Counted from the first letter of the stretch, positions 1-8,279 are shown. The stretch: DNA of 64,000 bases from Cloacibacterium sp047601505 (GCF_047601505.1 NZ_JASGJD010000001.1:3410001-3474000); one strand, 5' to 3'. Translations and numbers: made by a program. Notes: a model not told the origin generated them from the letters alone.

Positions 1-1
1 A

Positions 2-112
2 AAAGCAAACGGAAACGAAATTTCTGTAGAAACCATCGGAAAATTAATCGTTGGACACAATTTCCACCACCTAAAAGTAATTGAGGAAAGATATTTGCCT
101 AATTTGAAATGA
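2..112 (+). CDS. DinB-like protein, C-terminal fragment (cut by window edge)
   Basis: Only the last 36 codons are present; the gene begins before the window. The visible end contains GHNFHHLKVIEERYL, the pattern seen at the end of DinB/YfiT-type four-helix bundle proteins, whose conserved histidines bind a metal ion. The fragment stops at 110-112 and its stop overlaps the start codon of the next gene (ATGA), so the two are probably co-transcribed and translationally coupled. The family assignment rests on this short motif alone, and the substrate cannot be inferred. Confidence 0.6.
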   Translation, partial: KANGNEISVETIGKLIVGHNFHHLKVIEERYLPNLK

Positions 113-537
113 AATTTTTAAATAAAACTTTACCAATTCTATCAATCTTGATTTACATTATTTCTGTAAGTCAAATTGCATTTAAGACTGGTTATATGGG
201 AGAAATAAGAATCTACTATTCTTATGAAGTTTTATTAGTTGGTGGAATTTCCTTTTTAGGAGGTGGAATTCCTGAAACTTTTGTTTGGTCTACAAATTTT
301 TGGTATCTATTATCTTTATTTTTCACAAAAAATAAAAAATATAAAGAAGCAATTATTTTTAGTATAATCGCAACTCTAATTTCAATGTCTTTTATGCTTT
401 GGAAAGAAGTTTTATGGTCAGAAAGTGGAAGTACAGCAAGTATTTTAAGTTTAGAAATTGGCTACTTCTTATGGGTAATTAGTATGATTATTTTATTGGT
501 GAATTCCATACTTTTGTCTTATAAAAAAGACTCTTAA
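109..537 (+). CDS. small integral membrane protein, unknown function
   Basis: A 142-residue protein that I do not recognise. It has about four hydrophobic stretches (roughly residues 7-25, 40-75, 83-100 and 115-137) separated by short charged loops, so it is probably an inner-membrane protein with four helices. It starts on the ATGA overlap with the upstream DinB-like gene. Two more small membrane-protein genes follow on the same strand with almost no spacing, then tsaC, so this looks like a run of co-transcribed genes. The three membrane proteins are visibly richer in AT codons than tsaC and cca next to them, which may mark a recent or fast-evolving insertion. No catalytic motif is visible. 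Confidence 0.6.
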   Translation: MKFLNKTLPILSILIYIISVSQIAFKTGYMGEIRIYYSYEVLLVGGISFLGGGIPETFVWSTNFWYLLSLFFTKNKKYKEAIIFSIIATLISMSFMLWKEVLWSESGSTASILSLEIGYFLWVISMIILLVNSILLSYKKDS

Positions 538-538
538 A

Positions 539-820
539 TTGAGGTATTTAAAAATTTTAATATTATCAATATTAATTTTTTGTAGCATTTCGTTTGTTAC
601 AATAATTAATGATTTAAACATTCCTGCTTTAGGCTTTGTAGATAATCCTTGTACTTTAAAAATAGGTTTTCCTTATACCTTTTATCATCAATTTCTAGTT
701 GAATCTCCCATCCCAAATTCTGGCTGGGGAAAAGAAATTATTATAGACTACTTTTTTGCACTAGCAATAAGTATTGGCTTGTATTATTTGAATGAATATT
801 TAAAAAGAAAAACCACATAA
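539..820 (+). CDS. small membrane protein, TTG start, unknown function
   Basis: A 93-residue open frame with a hydrophobic N-terminus (residues 4-22, signal peptide or first helix) and a second hydrophobic segment near residues 70-84. No ATG exists in the frame: a stop at 500-502 lies upstream and the frame contains no methionine codon, so TTG at 539, one base after the preceding stop, is the only plausible start. The tight packing between two membrane-protein genes supports it being real. The product is unrecognised, and a decayed fragment of a longer gene is possible. Confidence 0.45.
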   Translation: MRYLKILILSILIFCSISFVTIINDLNIPALGFVDNPCTLKIGFPYTFYHQFLVESPIPNSGWGKEIIIDYFFALAISIGLYYLNEYLKRKTT

Positions 821-826
821 TTTATC

Positions 827-839
827 ATTCCGAAGGAAT
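827..839. repeat. short REP-like palindrome (ATTCC-gaa-GGAAT)
   Basis: The inverted repeat ATTCC/GGAAT with a 3-base loop sits in the 24-base gap between two small membrane-protein genes and ends six bases before the ATG at 845. Similar CATTCCGAAGGAATCT fragments are scattered in Flavobacteriia genomes, from memory, which would make this a REP-type remnant. The AAGGA within it could also act as a ribosome-binding sequence. Confidence 0.35.
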
Positions 840-844
840 CTAAA

Positions 845-1453
845 ATGAATTATAAAATAACAATACAATATTTATTAATTTCAATTTTATTAATTGGAGT
901 TTCATTCCTATTGGCATATCATTTTTGGTGGAAAATTGACTTAAATTCAAATCAATTTTTTAAAATAGTTTTTGCAACTATGATATGTTGGTTTGGAATT
1001 GGATTTTTATCAATATTAATCAGCGGAATTATTGTATTTAAAAATATTGAAAAAATGGGTTTCATAAGTCCTTTTAGTTTAGCAATGAATGGATATTATT
1101 ATGAAAAATTTGGGCTTGAAACTGCAAAAAAATTAAAAAACACTTTTTCTCTGATTGCTTTTCCTACACTTTTTATTTTAATTTTCGCTTTCTATAAAAT
1201 TGTAAATCTCGTAGAATACACAGATTTAACCTATTACGGAATTGAAAAATCAGTTAAAATTGAACAAATTTCATATTATAAAGGCAACAAAAGAGCACAA
1301 ATAAATTTTGAATTTAACAATGAAAAAATTTCAAAAATATTGTTTTTGAAAGATACTTTAAAAAATGTTGGAGATTTTGAAACCATCATTTTTTCATCAA
1401 GAAATCCTAATATTGTAGAACTAAAATCAGAATTTGAAGAAAATTCTAAATAA
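845..1453 (+). CDS. membrane protein with C-terminal soluble domain, unknown function
   Basis: A 202-residue protein that I do not recognise. Hydrophobic segments lie at about residues 8-28, 41-67 and 103-121, followed by a soluble, beta-rich and lysine-rich tail of about 80 residues that is presumably extracytoplasmic or cytoplasmic depending on topology. The start at 845 follows a short palindrome. It ends three bases before tsaC, so it probably shares the transcript. It is the third of three consecutive AT-rich small membrane-protein genes. No enzyme motif is visible, and a role in transport or envelope sensing cannot be told apart. Confidence 0.55.
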   Translation: MNYKITIQYLLISILLIGVSFLLAYHFWWKIDLNSNQFFKIVFATMICWFGIGFLSILISGIIVFKNIEKMGFISPFSLAMNGYYYEKFGLETAKKLKNTFSLIAFPTLFILIFAFYKIVNLVEYTDLTYYGIEKSVKIEQISYYKGNKRAQINFEFNNEKISKILFLKDTLKNVGDFETIIFSSRNPNIVELKSEFEENSK

Positions 1454-1455
1454 TT

Positions 1456-2004
1456 ATGGAAAAAGCACTAGAAATATTAAAAAACGGAGGCGTAATCCTC
1501 TATCCTACCGATACGATTTGGGGAATTGGTTGTGATGCAACCAATGTAGAAGCTATCAACAAAATTTTTGAAATCAAAAAGCGTGAAAAAACCAAATCTA
1601 TGATTATTTTGGTAGAGAACGAACGCCGATTACAAGATTTGGTTGACGTTCCGGAAATGGCTTGGCAAATTATTGATTTGTCAGAAAAACCAGTTACCAT
1701 TGTTTATGAAAATCCTAAAAATCTACCAAAAGAAATTCTTGCAGAAGACGGAAGTATCGGAATTAGACTGGTAAAAGACGATTTTTGTAAAAAATTGATT
1801 TCTAAACTCAATAAACCTTTGGTTTCTACTTCGGCTAATTTTAGCGGAGACAAATCTCCTTTGAAATTTTCGGATATTTCCCAAGAATTAATTGATGCGG
1901 TAGATTACGCAGTACAAGAAAGCAGAGAATATGTGTCTAAATATTCAGGGTCTTCTGTTATAAAAATCTGGAGTGACGGAAGAGTAAAAATCTTGAGAGA
2001 GTGA
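1456..2004 (+). CDS. tsaC: L-threonylcarbamoyladenylate synthase (TsaC/Sua5/YrdC family)
   Basis: Makes threonylcarbamoyl-AMP from threonine, bicarbonate and ATP, the first step of t6A37 modification of tRNAs that read ANN codons; cytoplasmic. The 182-residue length matches the short TsaC form, which lacks the extra C-terminal Sua5 domain. Visible family signatures are GGVILYPTDTIWGIGCDA near the N-terminus, KKREKTKSMIILV near residue 40, and the STSAN..G motif near residue 125, which lines the nucleotide and threonine pocket. It begins three bases after the preceding membrane-protein gene. A promoter for cca follows it, so the run ends here. Family confidence is high. Confidence 0.93.
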   Translation: MEKALEILKNGGVILYPTDTIWGIGCDATNVEAINKIFEIKKREKTKSMIILVENERRLQDLVDVPEMAWQIIDLSEKPVTIVYENPKNLPKEILAEDGSIGIRLVKDDFCKKLISKLNKPLVSTSANFSGDKSPLKFSDISQELIDAVDYAVQESREYVSKYSGSSVIKIWSDGRVKILRE

Positions 2005-2019
2005 TGGAAGTAAGAAGTT

Positions 2020-2049
2020 TTTGAAAAACTATATTTAATCTTATCTTTG
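2020..2049 (+). promoter_or_regulatory. predicted promoter of cca
   Basis: A Bacteroidota-type promoter: -33 element TTTG at 2020-2023, an 18-base spacer, and -7 element TATCTTTG at 2042-2049 (consensus TAnnTTTG). It lies just after the tsaC stop and about 65 bases before the cca start. Confidence 0.7.
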
Positions 2050-2114
2050 CAAAAAATTACAGATTAAAGAAAAGAAGATAAAACTTCCGTATTCTGAGTT
2101 CGATATTCCAATGT

Positions 2115-3530
2115 ATGAAAATCAATTTAGCCCAAAATAAAAATTTCAAACTTTTTAAAATTATTTCTAAAGTCGCTCAAGAAAACAACCAAACTGTTTA
2201 CATTGTTGGCGGTTACGTTCGTGATTTGTTGATGCAAAGAAAAGTACCAACAGACATCGATTTCGTTACCGAACAAAGCGGAATAGAACTCGCAAAATCC
2301 GTAGGAAAAGAACTCGGAGATTTGAAAGTTTCTATCTTCAAGACGTATGGAACTGCGATGATTAAATATAAAGATTTGGATTTGGAATTTGTAGGCGCAA
2401 GAAAAGAAAGTTACAGCGAAGATTCTAGAAAACCAGCCGTAGAAACTGGCACTTTAGAAGACGACCAAAAACGCAGAGATTTCACCGTAAATGCTTTGGC
2501 AATTTCTCTAAATTCTGAAAATTTTGGTGAACTGATTGATCCTTTCAAAGGAAGAGAAGATATGCAAAACAAAATTTTGCGAACACCTCTTGAACCTGCT
2601 CAAACGTATTCTGATGATCCTTTGAGAATGATGAGAGCAATTAGGTTTGCATCGGTTTTACATTTCGAAATTGAGGAAAATTCTCTAGAAGCCATCAAAC
2701 AAGAAGCAGAACGCATCAAAATTGTTTCGATGGAAAGAATTATGGTGGAATTCAACAAAATTATGCTCAGCGAAAAACCTTCGGTTGGCTTAAAATTGAT
2801 GGAAAAAACCACACTTTTAGAAAAAATAATTCCAGAATTAACAGCATTAAAAGGCATTGAAGAAGTAGAAGGACAAACGCACAAAGATAATTTTTGGCAT
2901 ACGCTAGAAGTAGTTGATAATATTTCTAAAAATACAAATAAACTTTGGTTGCGTTGGGCTGCATTGCTTCACGATATAGGAAAAGCTCCTACTAAAAAAT
3001 TTGTAGAAAAAATTGGCTGGACTTTTCACGGACACGAGTTTTTAGGTTCTAAAATGGTTAAAAACTTGTTTACAAGACTCAAATTACCTTTAGGAACCGA
3101 CATGAAATACGTTCAAAAAATGGTGAAACTTTCATCCAGACCGATTGCTTTGATAGATGATGGAACTTCGGATTCTGCCTTGAGAAGATTGCTTTTTGAT
3201 GCCGGCGAAGATTTAGAAGATTTGTTCACGCTTTGTAAGGCTGACATCACGACGAAAAATTCTCAGAAACAAGAAAAATTCAAGAAAAATTTTGAATATG
3301 TAGCTAAGAAAATAAAAGAAGTAGAAAAAAAAGACCAAGTTAGAAATTTTCAACCACCTATTTCTGGAGAAGAAATAATGGAACTTTTTAACTTAAAACC
3401 TGGCAGAGAAATAGGAATTTTGAAAGAGAAAGTAAAAGAAGCCATTTTAGAAGGCATCATTGCAAATGATAAAGATGAAGCTAGAAATTTCGTCATTAAA
3501 GAAGCGAAACTTTTAGGCTTGGAATTATGA
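2115..3530 (+). CDS. cca: CCA tRNA nucleotidyltransferase with HD domain
   Basis: Adds or repairs the 3'-CCA end of tRNAs using CTP and ATP. The 471-residue protein has the class II head: VGGYVRDLLM (residues 31-40), the metal-binding pair D47/D49 in TDIDF, and RRDFTVNALA near residue 115, followed by DPLRMMRAIRFA of the RNA-binding neck. A C-terminal HD phosphohydrolase domain carries LLHDIGK near residue 290. No CCA is encoded at the tRNA genes in this window, so the enzyme is needed for their maturation. It has its own promoter at 2020-2049 and ends in a convergent terminator shared with hemL. Confidence 0.95.
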   Translation: MKINLAQNKNFKLFKIISKVAQENNQTVYIVGGYVRDLLMQRKVPTDIDFVTEQSGIELAKSVGKELGDLKVSIFKTYGTAMIKYKDLDLEFVGARKESYSEDSRKPAVETGTLEDDQKRRDFTVNALAISLNSENFGELIDPFKGREDMQNKILRTPLEPAQTYSDDPLRMMRAIRFASVLHFEIEENSLEAIKQEAERIKIVSMERIMVEFNKIMLSEKPSVGLKLMEKTTLLEKIIPELTALKGIEEVEGQTHKDNFWHTLEVVDNISKNTNKLWLRWAALLHDIGKAPTKKFVEKIGWTFHGHEFLGSKMVKNLFTRLKLPLGTDMKYVQKMVKLSSRPIALIDDGTSDSALRRLLFDAGEDLEDLFTLCKADITTKNSQKQEKFKKNFEYVAKKIKEVEKKDQVRNFQPPISGEEIMELFNLKPGREIGILKEKVKEAILEGIIANDKDEARNFVIKEAKLLGLEL

Positions 3531-3616
3531 ATCTTTCGCTGATTGTGCTGATTTAGCAGATAATTAAAAAATCCGCATTATCTGTGCTTAATCTGCGAGA
3601 AATAAAAGAATATTAA

Positions 3617-3646
3617 GAAAAATCCCTCAAAAATTTGAGGAATTTT
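3617..3646. terminator. bidirectional intrinsic terminator between cca and hemL
   Basis: The stem CCTCAAA (3625-3631) / TTTGAGG (3634-3640) has T-rich sequence on the plus side and A-rich sequence on the other, so it can stop both converging transcripts. It ends four bases before the hemL stop codon. The preceding 90 bases carry two similar GCTGATTTAGCAG- and ATCTGTGCTTAATC-like segments with no gene. Confidence 0.7.
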
Positions 3647-3649
3647 ATT

Positions 3650-4948
3650 TTAGTCTTCTACTTTATCTGAATAATCAAAATTTCTAACGGCTTCAAGCGT
3701 TTTATCAATTTCTGCATCGTTAATCGCATCCGAAATAAACCACGTTTCGTAACCACTTGGCGGAAGATAAATTCCCTGAGCCAACAATTGATGAAAGAAA
3801 TTATTGAATAATGAATGATTAGAATCTGCTGCTTCCTCAAAATTAGAAACTCTATTTGTATGGAAGAAAACGCTCATCATACTACCTTTTCTGTTGATTT
3901 TATGGGCAATTCCCTTAGAATTTAGGATTTTACCAATTTCAAAATCGAGTGTTTCTGTAGTTTTATTTAATTTTTCGTAGAAATCAGGATTGTTTTTGAT
4001 GAGTTGAAGCGTTGTAAGTCCAGCTCTCATTGCAAGAGGATTTCCGCTTAAAGTTCCTGCTTGATATACATCTCCTCTTGGCGAAAGTTTATTCATAATT
4101 TCGTTTCTTGCAGCAAAAGCACCAACTGGCATTCCGCCGCCAATTACTTTTCCGTAAGTCACAATATCTGCTTTTATGTTAAAAAGTTCTTGCGCTCCGC
4201 CAAAACCCAAACGGAAACCTGTCATCACTTCATCAAAAATCAATAAAGCCCCGTTTTCATCACAGATTTTTCTTAAATTTTGAAGAAAATTGTTTTCTGG
4301 CAAAACGCAACCCATGTTTCCAGCAACGGGTTCCACAATAATCGCAGCAATTTCTCCTTGGTTATGACGGAATAAATCCTCAACTTGCTCTATATCATTA
4401 TATTTTGCTAAAAGTGTATCTTTTGCAGTGCCAGAAGTTACTCCCGGAGAATTTGGATTCCCAAAAGTAGCAGCACCACTTCCTGCTTTAATTAAAAATG
4501 AATCTGAATGACCATGATAACAACCTTCAAATTTTATAGTTTTTTCACGATTTGTGTATCCTCTTGCCAATCTGATAGCGCTCATACAAGCTTCCGTACC
4601 CGAAGAAACCATTCTGATTTGGTCTATATTCGGAACATTTTCTATGATAAATTTCGCAATTTCGGTTTCTAATTCTGTTGGCGCTCCAAAGGAAAAACCT
4701 TTTTCAGCCTGTAATTTCACAGCTTCTAAAACTTCGGGATGAGTATGTCCTAAAATTGCAGGTCCCCAAGAATTGATGTAATCTACATACGTTCTATCGT
4801 CCGCATCGGTAAGGTAAGCACCTTTTGCAGATTTCATAAAAATAGGAACTCCTCCTACAGATTTAAAAGCACGAACAGGAGAATTAACACCACCTGGAAT
4901 ATATTTGTAAGCTTCTTCAAATAAAGCTGAACTTCTCTGGTAAATCAT
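3650..4948 (-). CDS. hemL: glutamate-1-semialdehyde 2,1-aminomutase
   Basis: A PLP enzyme that converts glutamate-1-semialdehyde to 5-aminolevulinate, the last step of the C5 route to tetrapyrroles and heme. The 432-residue length is standard. PGGVNSPVRAF (residues 18-28) is the family N-terminal signature, SSGTEACMSA binds the cofactor phosphate, IFDEVMTGFR holds the pyridine-ring aspartate, and K267 in YGKVIGGGMPVGAF is the Schiff-base lysine. It is last in a minus-strand series after the PLP enzyme at 6058 and the glucosaminidase at 4976, with gaps of 32 and 27 bases, so the three may form one transcript although their roles do not obviously connect. Confidence 0.96.
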   Translation of the reverse strand: MIYQRSSALFEEAYKYIPGGVNSPVRAFKSVGGVPIFMKSAKGAYLTDADDRTYVDYINSWGPAILGHTHPEVLEAVKLQAEKGFSFGAPTELETEIAKFIIENVPNIDQIRMVSSGTEACMSAIRLARGYTNREKTIKFEGCYHGHSDSFLIKAGSGAATFGNPNSPGVTSGTAKDTLLAKYNDIEQVEDLFRHNQGEIAAIIVEPVAGNMGCVLPENNFLQNLRKICDENGALLIFDEVMTGFRLGFGGAQELFNIKADIVTYGKVIGGGMPVGAFAARNEIMNKLSPRGDVYQAGTLSGNPLAMRAGLTTLQLIKNNPDFYEKLNKTTETLDFEIGKILNSKGIAHKINRKGSMMSVFFHTNRVSNFEEAADSNHSLFNNFFHQLLAQGIYLPPSGYETWFISDAINDAEIDKTLEAVRNFDYSDKVED

Positions 4949-4975
4949 AATTGATGAATGAAAATTGATATTTAA

Positions 4976-6025
4976 TTAGCTTCTTGGCTTTCTGTTTTTG
5001 AGATAAATAATTTGACCTTCTTTTACTTTATCACCATAGTTCATTCGGTTTTTATCATAAAGTTTGTCTAATTTTACAGCAAATTTCTGGGCAATAGTGT
5101 ACATATTATCTCCTTTTTCTGCAGTGTAAGTATCCACTGTTCCGGAAGAATTTTTCTTTTCCAGAAATAAAATTTGTCCTTCTTTTAAATTGTTAGAAGT
5201 AAGCTCGTTCCACTTAATTAGTTTTGATACAGAAACTTCATATTTTTTAGAAATATCTTCCAAGTTTACTTCCGAAGCATCATCGTAATCTGGTTCTATA
5301 GGAATTACAATATATTTAAGCGCTTCGTTAGGATGTGCTTTCATCAGAATAGAAAGTAAAACTTCATTTTTGGTTAATTTCACTGGTTCCGGCGCATCAA
5401 TTACCACTTTTGGTGCATCCTCTTTAGTTGCTTTTGGAATTGATAAATTTTTAGCCAAAAAATCTTTATCTTTTGATAAATCTGGATATATGGCTAAAAG
5501 CTTCTCAGTAACTTGCTCTTTTTTGATGAAATCAAATTCAAAAAGCTTATATTTTTCAATTTTATCTATCAAAATATACGCATAGCGAGAATTGGTGGCA
5601 TATCCTGCTTTTTTAAGACCATGAGCCCAAGCTTTATAATCCTTAGGATCTAATTGAAATAAACCTTTGTAATAAGGACGATTTGCCAAAAATTTAGAAT
5701 GATCTTCGTAAGAATCTTTGGGATTTTCATATACTCTGAAGCATTCATTGGGAGCATCATCGGTGTATTTCATGGTTTTTCCCGTCCAATCTTCTTTACA
5801 TTTTATTCCGAAATGATTGTTGCCTTGTTGCGCGAGAATACTTTGTCCGCCACCAGTTTCCAAAAGCCCTTGCGCTAATGTAATAGAAGCCGGAATATTG
5901 TATTTTTCCATCTCTTCTACGGCATATTTTGCAAATTTTTGGATGTATTGATCCTCTGTTTTCCAACCTTGTGCTTGGAAATTTGAAATCATTAGAATTG
6001 AAAATATTACAATAAATTTCTTCAT
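4976..6025 (-). CDS. exported glucosaminidase with LysM repeats
   Basis: A likely peptidoglycan N-acetylglucosaminidase. The 349-residue protein has a signal peptide (residues 1-18, ending AQG), then a FlgJ/LytG-type glucosaminidase domain at about 30-165, in which ITLAQGLLETGGGQS places the catalytic glutamate at E56, followed by KCKEDW and PYYKGLFQL family motifs. A linker rich in Lys, Pro and Val leads to two C-terminal LysM-like modules (about 245-290 and 300-345, the second TYTAEKGDNMYTIAQKF), which bind the glycan. It should act in the periplasm during wall remodelling. It lies between a PLP enzyme gene and hemL in the same orientation. Confidence 0.85.
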   Translation of the reverse strand: MKKFIVIFSILMISNFQAQGWKTEDQYIQKFAKYAVEEMEKYNIPASITLAQGLLETGGGQSILAQQGNNHFGIKCKEDWTGKTMKYTDDAPNECFRVYENPKDSYEDHSKFLANRPYYKGLFQLDPKDYKAWAHGLKKAGYATNSRYAYILIDKIEKYKLFEFDFIKKEQVTEKLLAIYPDLSKDKDFLAKNLSIPKATKEDAPKVVIDAPEPVKLTKNEVLLSILMKAHPNEALKYIVIPIEPDYDDASEVNLEDISKKYEVSVSKLIKWNELTSNNLKEGQILFLEKKNSSGTVDTYTAEKGDNMYTIAQKFAVKLDKLYDKNRMNYGDKVKEGQIIYLKNRKPRS

Positions 6026-6057
6026 ATTTATTTTTTAACTGCTAGAACTTATTTGGT

Positions 6058-6984
6058 TCAATAAATGTTAATTAGTTCCTTATTTTTCTTTTTCAGCATT
6101 TCGTTTGCTCCATCTATTCCTTGTAAACCACCGGTATGAAACACTAAAATTTTGCTGTTTTCTGGAAAATAGTTTTCATTAATCAATTTAAAAATTTTCC
6201 TCAGCATTTTTCCTGTGTAAACGGGTTCTAAAACGATGCCAAATTGCTGATAAAAACTATTGATAAAACGTACATTTTCATCTATTATTTTACCAAAACC
6301 ACCATCAGAAGCATCAAAAAGTGTGAAATTTTGTTTTCCTGAAAGTTTAGAAATTCTACTTTCTAAAGACTCGTCTTTCACCGCCTTGAAGCCTAAAACT
6401 TTCTGATGAGAAGCTGCAAATTTAGCAATACCAGAAACCGTTCCTCCTGTACCAACAGCGCTGCAAAGATAATCAAATTCCTTAGTTTCATCATTTAGCA
6501 TATATTGTATGCCTTCTACCGCGTTTTCGTTGGTACCACCTTCGGGAACGACCAGTGCTTCTGGAAATTCTTCTTGAAGCTCTTTCATCATTTTTTCTTT
6601 GTCTCTGTAAATTTCTCTGGTTACAAATCTAAAAGACATTCCGTTTTGATGTGCCGAAAAAAGCGTTGGATTTTGTTGCCAAGTATTTTCTAATTCGTTT
6701 CCTCTGATAATGCCAAGTGTTTCGATTCCGAATTCGTTACCAAGAGCTGCTGCTGCTGCAATATGATTAGAAAAAGCACCTCCAAAAGTGATTATTTTTC
6801 TTTCTGAAACCTCTTTTTCCAAATATTTTTTAACATTAAAAAACATTTTCCAATACTTATTGCCCGAAATTTCGGGATGCGTAAGGTCTTCTCTTTTGAT
6901 GAAGAGTTTTACATTACTTTTTATTGGAATTTCCACAATTGGAATTTTATGTTCTAAAAGCTTCATTTTTACAAAATTAGGCAT
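6058..6984 (-). CDS. PLP-dependent ACC deaminase / D-cysteine desulfhydrase family enzyme
   Basis: A 308-residue fold-type II PLP enzyme. ISGNKYWKMFFN carries the probable Schiff-base lysine K43, TFGGAFSNHIAAAAA (66-80) matches the family substrate-binding loop, and SAVGTGGTVSGIA near residue 178 binds the cofactor phosphate. Relatives deaminate 1-aminocyclopropane-1-carboxylate or desulfhydrate D-cysteine; sequence alone does not separate these, and in this class the enzymes are usually left as family-level calls. An internal methionine at residue 7 is an alternative start that fits the usual family N-terminus. It is the first gene of the set that runs on to the glucosaminidase and hemL. Confidence 0.82.
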   Translation of the reverse strand: MPNFVKMKLLEHKIPIVEIPIKSNVKLFIKREDLTHPEISGNKYWKMFFNVKKYLEKEVSERKIITFGGAFSNHIAAAAALGNEFGIETLGIIRGNELENTWQQNPTLFSAHQNGMSFRFVTREIYRDKEKMMKELQEEFPEALVVPEGGTNENAVEGIQYMLNDETKEFDYLCSAVGTGGTVSGIAKFAASHQKVLGFKAVKDESLESRISKLSGKQNFTLFDASDGGFGKIIDENVRFINSFYQQFGIVLEPVYTGKMLRKIFKLINENYFPENSKILVFHTGGLQGIDGANEMLKKKNKELINIY

Positions 6985-7059
6985 TTTATGTTAAAAGGGA
7001 ATGATTTTAACGAGTATTAAGATTTCTTTAAGAGTTTTTAAAAACTATGTATAAGCAAC

Positions 7060-7086
7060 TTCGGGACAACCATTGGCTGCCCCGAA
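7060..7086. terminator. hairpin downstream of the DUF4136 gene
   Basis: TTCGGG (7060-7065) pairs with CCCGAA (7081-7086), with partial inner pairing CC/GG around a short loop. It lies 35 bases after the DUF4136 stop on the minus strand but lacks a clear T-run in that direction, so it may be a weak terminator, a 3'-end stabiliser or a small REP-like palindrome. Confidence 0.35.
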
Positions 7087-7120
7087 ATTTTAAAACTATA
7101 AGTAAAAATTCAAAGAAAAT

Positions 7121-7648
7121 TTATTTTTTCACCGGCGGATAATTAGCCATCATTTCTGCTACTATCGCTGGAATTTGTTTTTGTTTAGACTTAGGAGAAT
7201 CTACATTAATACCGCTTCCTATGCCTTGCCAAACCAATTTATTAGTTTTAGCATCAATAATATCTATCACCAGAGAACCTCTGTTGTACTCGGAAGTCCA
7301 AGTTCTGTTCATTCCCCAGCCCCAACCGTAAGGACCTCCCCAACCCCACATTCCGTAAGGTCTGTCGTCTCTAATATCTTCAATTTTTTTATGAGAAGCT
7401 TTCAAATTAATTATTAAATCTGGAGTTTGAGAAGCTGATAAACCTTTAGATTGTAGATTTTTGGCTACTTCATTTAAAACTCTGTCTTTGTCTAAATCAT
7501 TAATTTTAAGGTCATCTACTCTAAACTGATATGTCTTATAATCTGTAAATTGCGCCGTTTGTGCATAATCTGTCTTTACCTGAAACGGAGTACATGAAGT
7601 AACTACTAGCGCTACTGATGCTGCTAAAAGTAAAAAGTATCTCTTCAT
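7121..7648 (-). CDS. DUF4136 lipoprotein
   Basis: A 175-residue predicted outer-membrane or periplasmic lipoprotein. The lipobox VVTSC puts the lipidated cysteine at residue 19. The mature part begins VKTDYAQTAQFTDYKTYQF, the DUF4136 signature, and later holds a Gly/Trp-rich loop (MWGWGGPYGWGWG near residue 105) and GSLVIDIIDAKTNKLVWQG, where this family shows a conserved Trp-Gln-Gly turn. The function of DUF4136 proteins is not known. The start follows the stop of the DUF5522 gene by three bases, so the two form an operon. Confidence 0.85.
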   Translation of the reverse strand: MKRYFLLLAASVALVVTSCTPFQVKTDYAQTAQFTDYKTYQFRVDDLKINDLDKDRVLNEVAKNLQSKGLSASQTPDLIINLKASHKKIEDIRDDRPYGMWGWGGPYGWGWGMNRTWTSEYNRGSLVIDIIDAKTNKLVWQGIGSGINVDSPKSKQKQIPAIVAEMMANYPPVKK

Positions 7649-7651
7649 TTT

Positions 7652-7843
7652 TTATGATTTATTTGGTTTTTTAATATCTTTTTTGAAAGTATCTGTTTTT
7701 TTATCATAACCATAAGGACAATGTTTGCAACCACTTTTGCAACAATATCCTCTTTTTAAATGATAAGCTTCCGTAAAAACACGATAGCCTTGTTCGTTGA
7801 AATAAAAATCTATATTTTCTTTTAAATCTGTATCAAATTTCAT
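7652..7843 (-). CDS. DUF5522-like cysteine-rich small protein
   Basis: A 63-residue protein with the block GYCCKSGCKHCPYGY, five cysteines arranged like a small zinc or metal site, preceded by VFTEAYHLKR. This matches short proteins of the DUF5522 type that are widespread in Bacteroidota and of unknown function. I use the ATG at 7843; a longer frame from a TTG at 7858 adds five residues but is less likely. It is followed at three bases by the DUF4136 lipoprotein gene. Confidence 0.75.
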   Translation of the reverse strand: MKFDTDLKENIDFYFNEQGYRVFTEAYHLKRGYCCKSGCKHCPYGYDKKTDTFKKDIKKPNKS

Positions 7844-7901
7844 TCCATAAAAATACAAATAAAATTTTTAACTAATCTTTAATAGTATAACGTATAAATT
7901 C

Positions 7902-7909
7902 TATATTTG
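7902..7909 (+). promoter_or_regulatory. -7 promoter box four bases before the 7914 start codon
   Basis: TATATTTG fits the TAnnTTTG consensus exactly. No good -33 TTG is seen at the usual distance. Because the ATG at 7914 begins only four bases later, transcription would start at or next to the initiation codon. Confidence 0.5.
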
Positions 7910-7913
7910 TTTT

Positions 7914-8243
7914 ATGATAGTGCTGTATCTTAGTTTTTTAAAGAAAACAAAAATTAACGGAATTACACTTTTTCCTTTCATTATTCTTCGGGATAAAAAA
8001 TTAAGGGCGAATAAAGTATTAATGAACCACGAAAAAATACACATACATCAGCAATTAGAACTTTTAGTAATATTTTTCTATATATGGTATGTTTTAGAGT
8101 ATTATTATTTGTTCTTTAAGCTAAAAGACAAAAATCTGGCTTATCGAAACATCTGCTTCGAAAGAGAAGCATACTCAAAAGAAAACGAACTAAATTACCT
8201 CGAAAAGAGAAAATTTTGGAATTTTTTAAAATACAGAAAATAA
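7914..8243 (+). CDS. small membrane protein with HEKIH zinc-site-like motif
   Basis: A 109-residue protein. N39-H-E-K-I-H43 is an HExxH-type motif followed by a single hydrophobic helix (about 50-66, LVIFFYIWYVLEYYYLF) and then CFEREAY (81-87), which offers a downstream acidic residue. This is the layout of a very small gluzincin-like or M56-type site, although the chain is shorter than any well-known peptidase. Family members are common in Flavobacteriia as hypothetical proteins. A positively charged stretch (DKKLRANK) precedes the motif. It is monocistronic between a -7 box and a terminator. Peptidase activity is inference only. Confidence 0.6.
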   Translation: MIVLYLSFLKKTKINGITLFPFIILRDKKLRANKVLMNHEKIHIHQQLELLVIFFYIWYVLEYYYLFFKLKDKNLAYRNICFEREAYSKENELNYLEKRKFWNFLKYRK

Positions 8244-8269
8244 AAAAACGTGCATTGCTGCACGTTTTT
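8244..8269. terminator. bidirectional intrinsic terminator
   Basis: An 11-bp stem AAAAACGTGCA / TGCACGTTTTT with loop TTGC lies between the convergent 7914 gene and pafA. A-run and T-run on opposite sides allow termination in both directions. Confidence 0.85.
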
Positions 8270-8279
8270 AGTTTATCAA

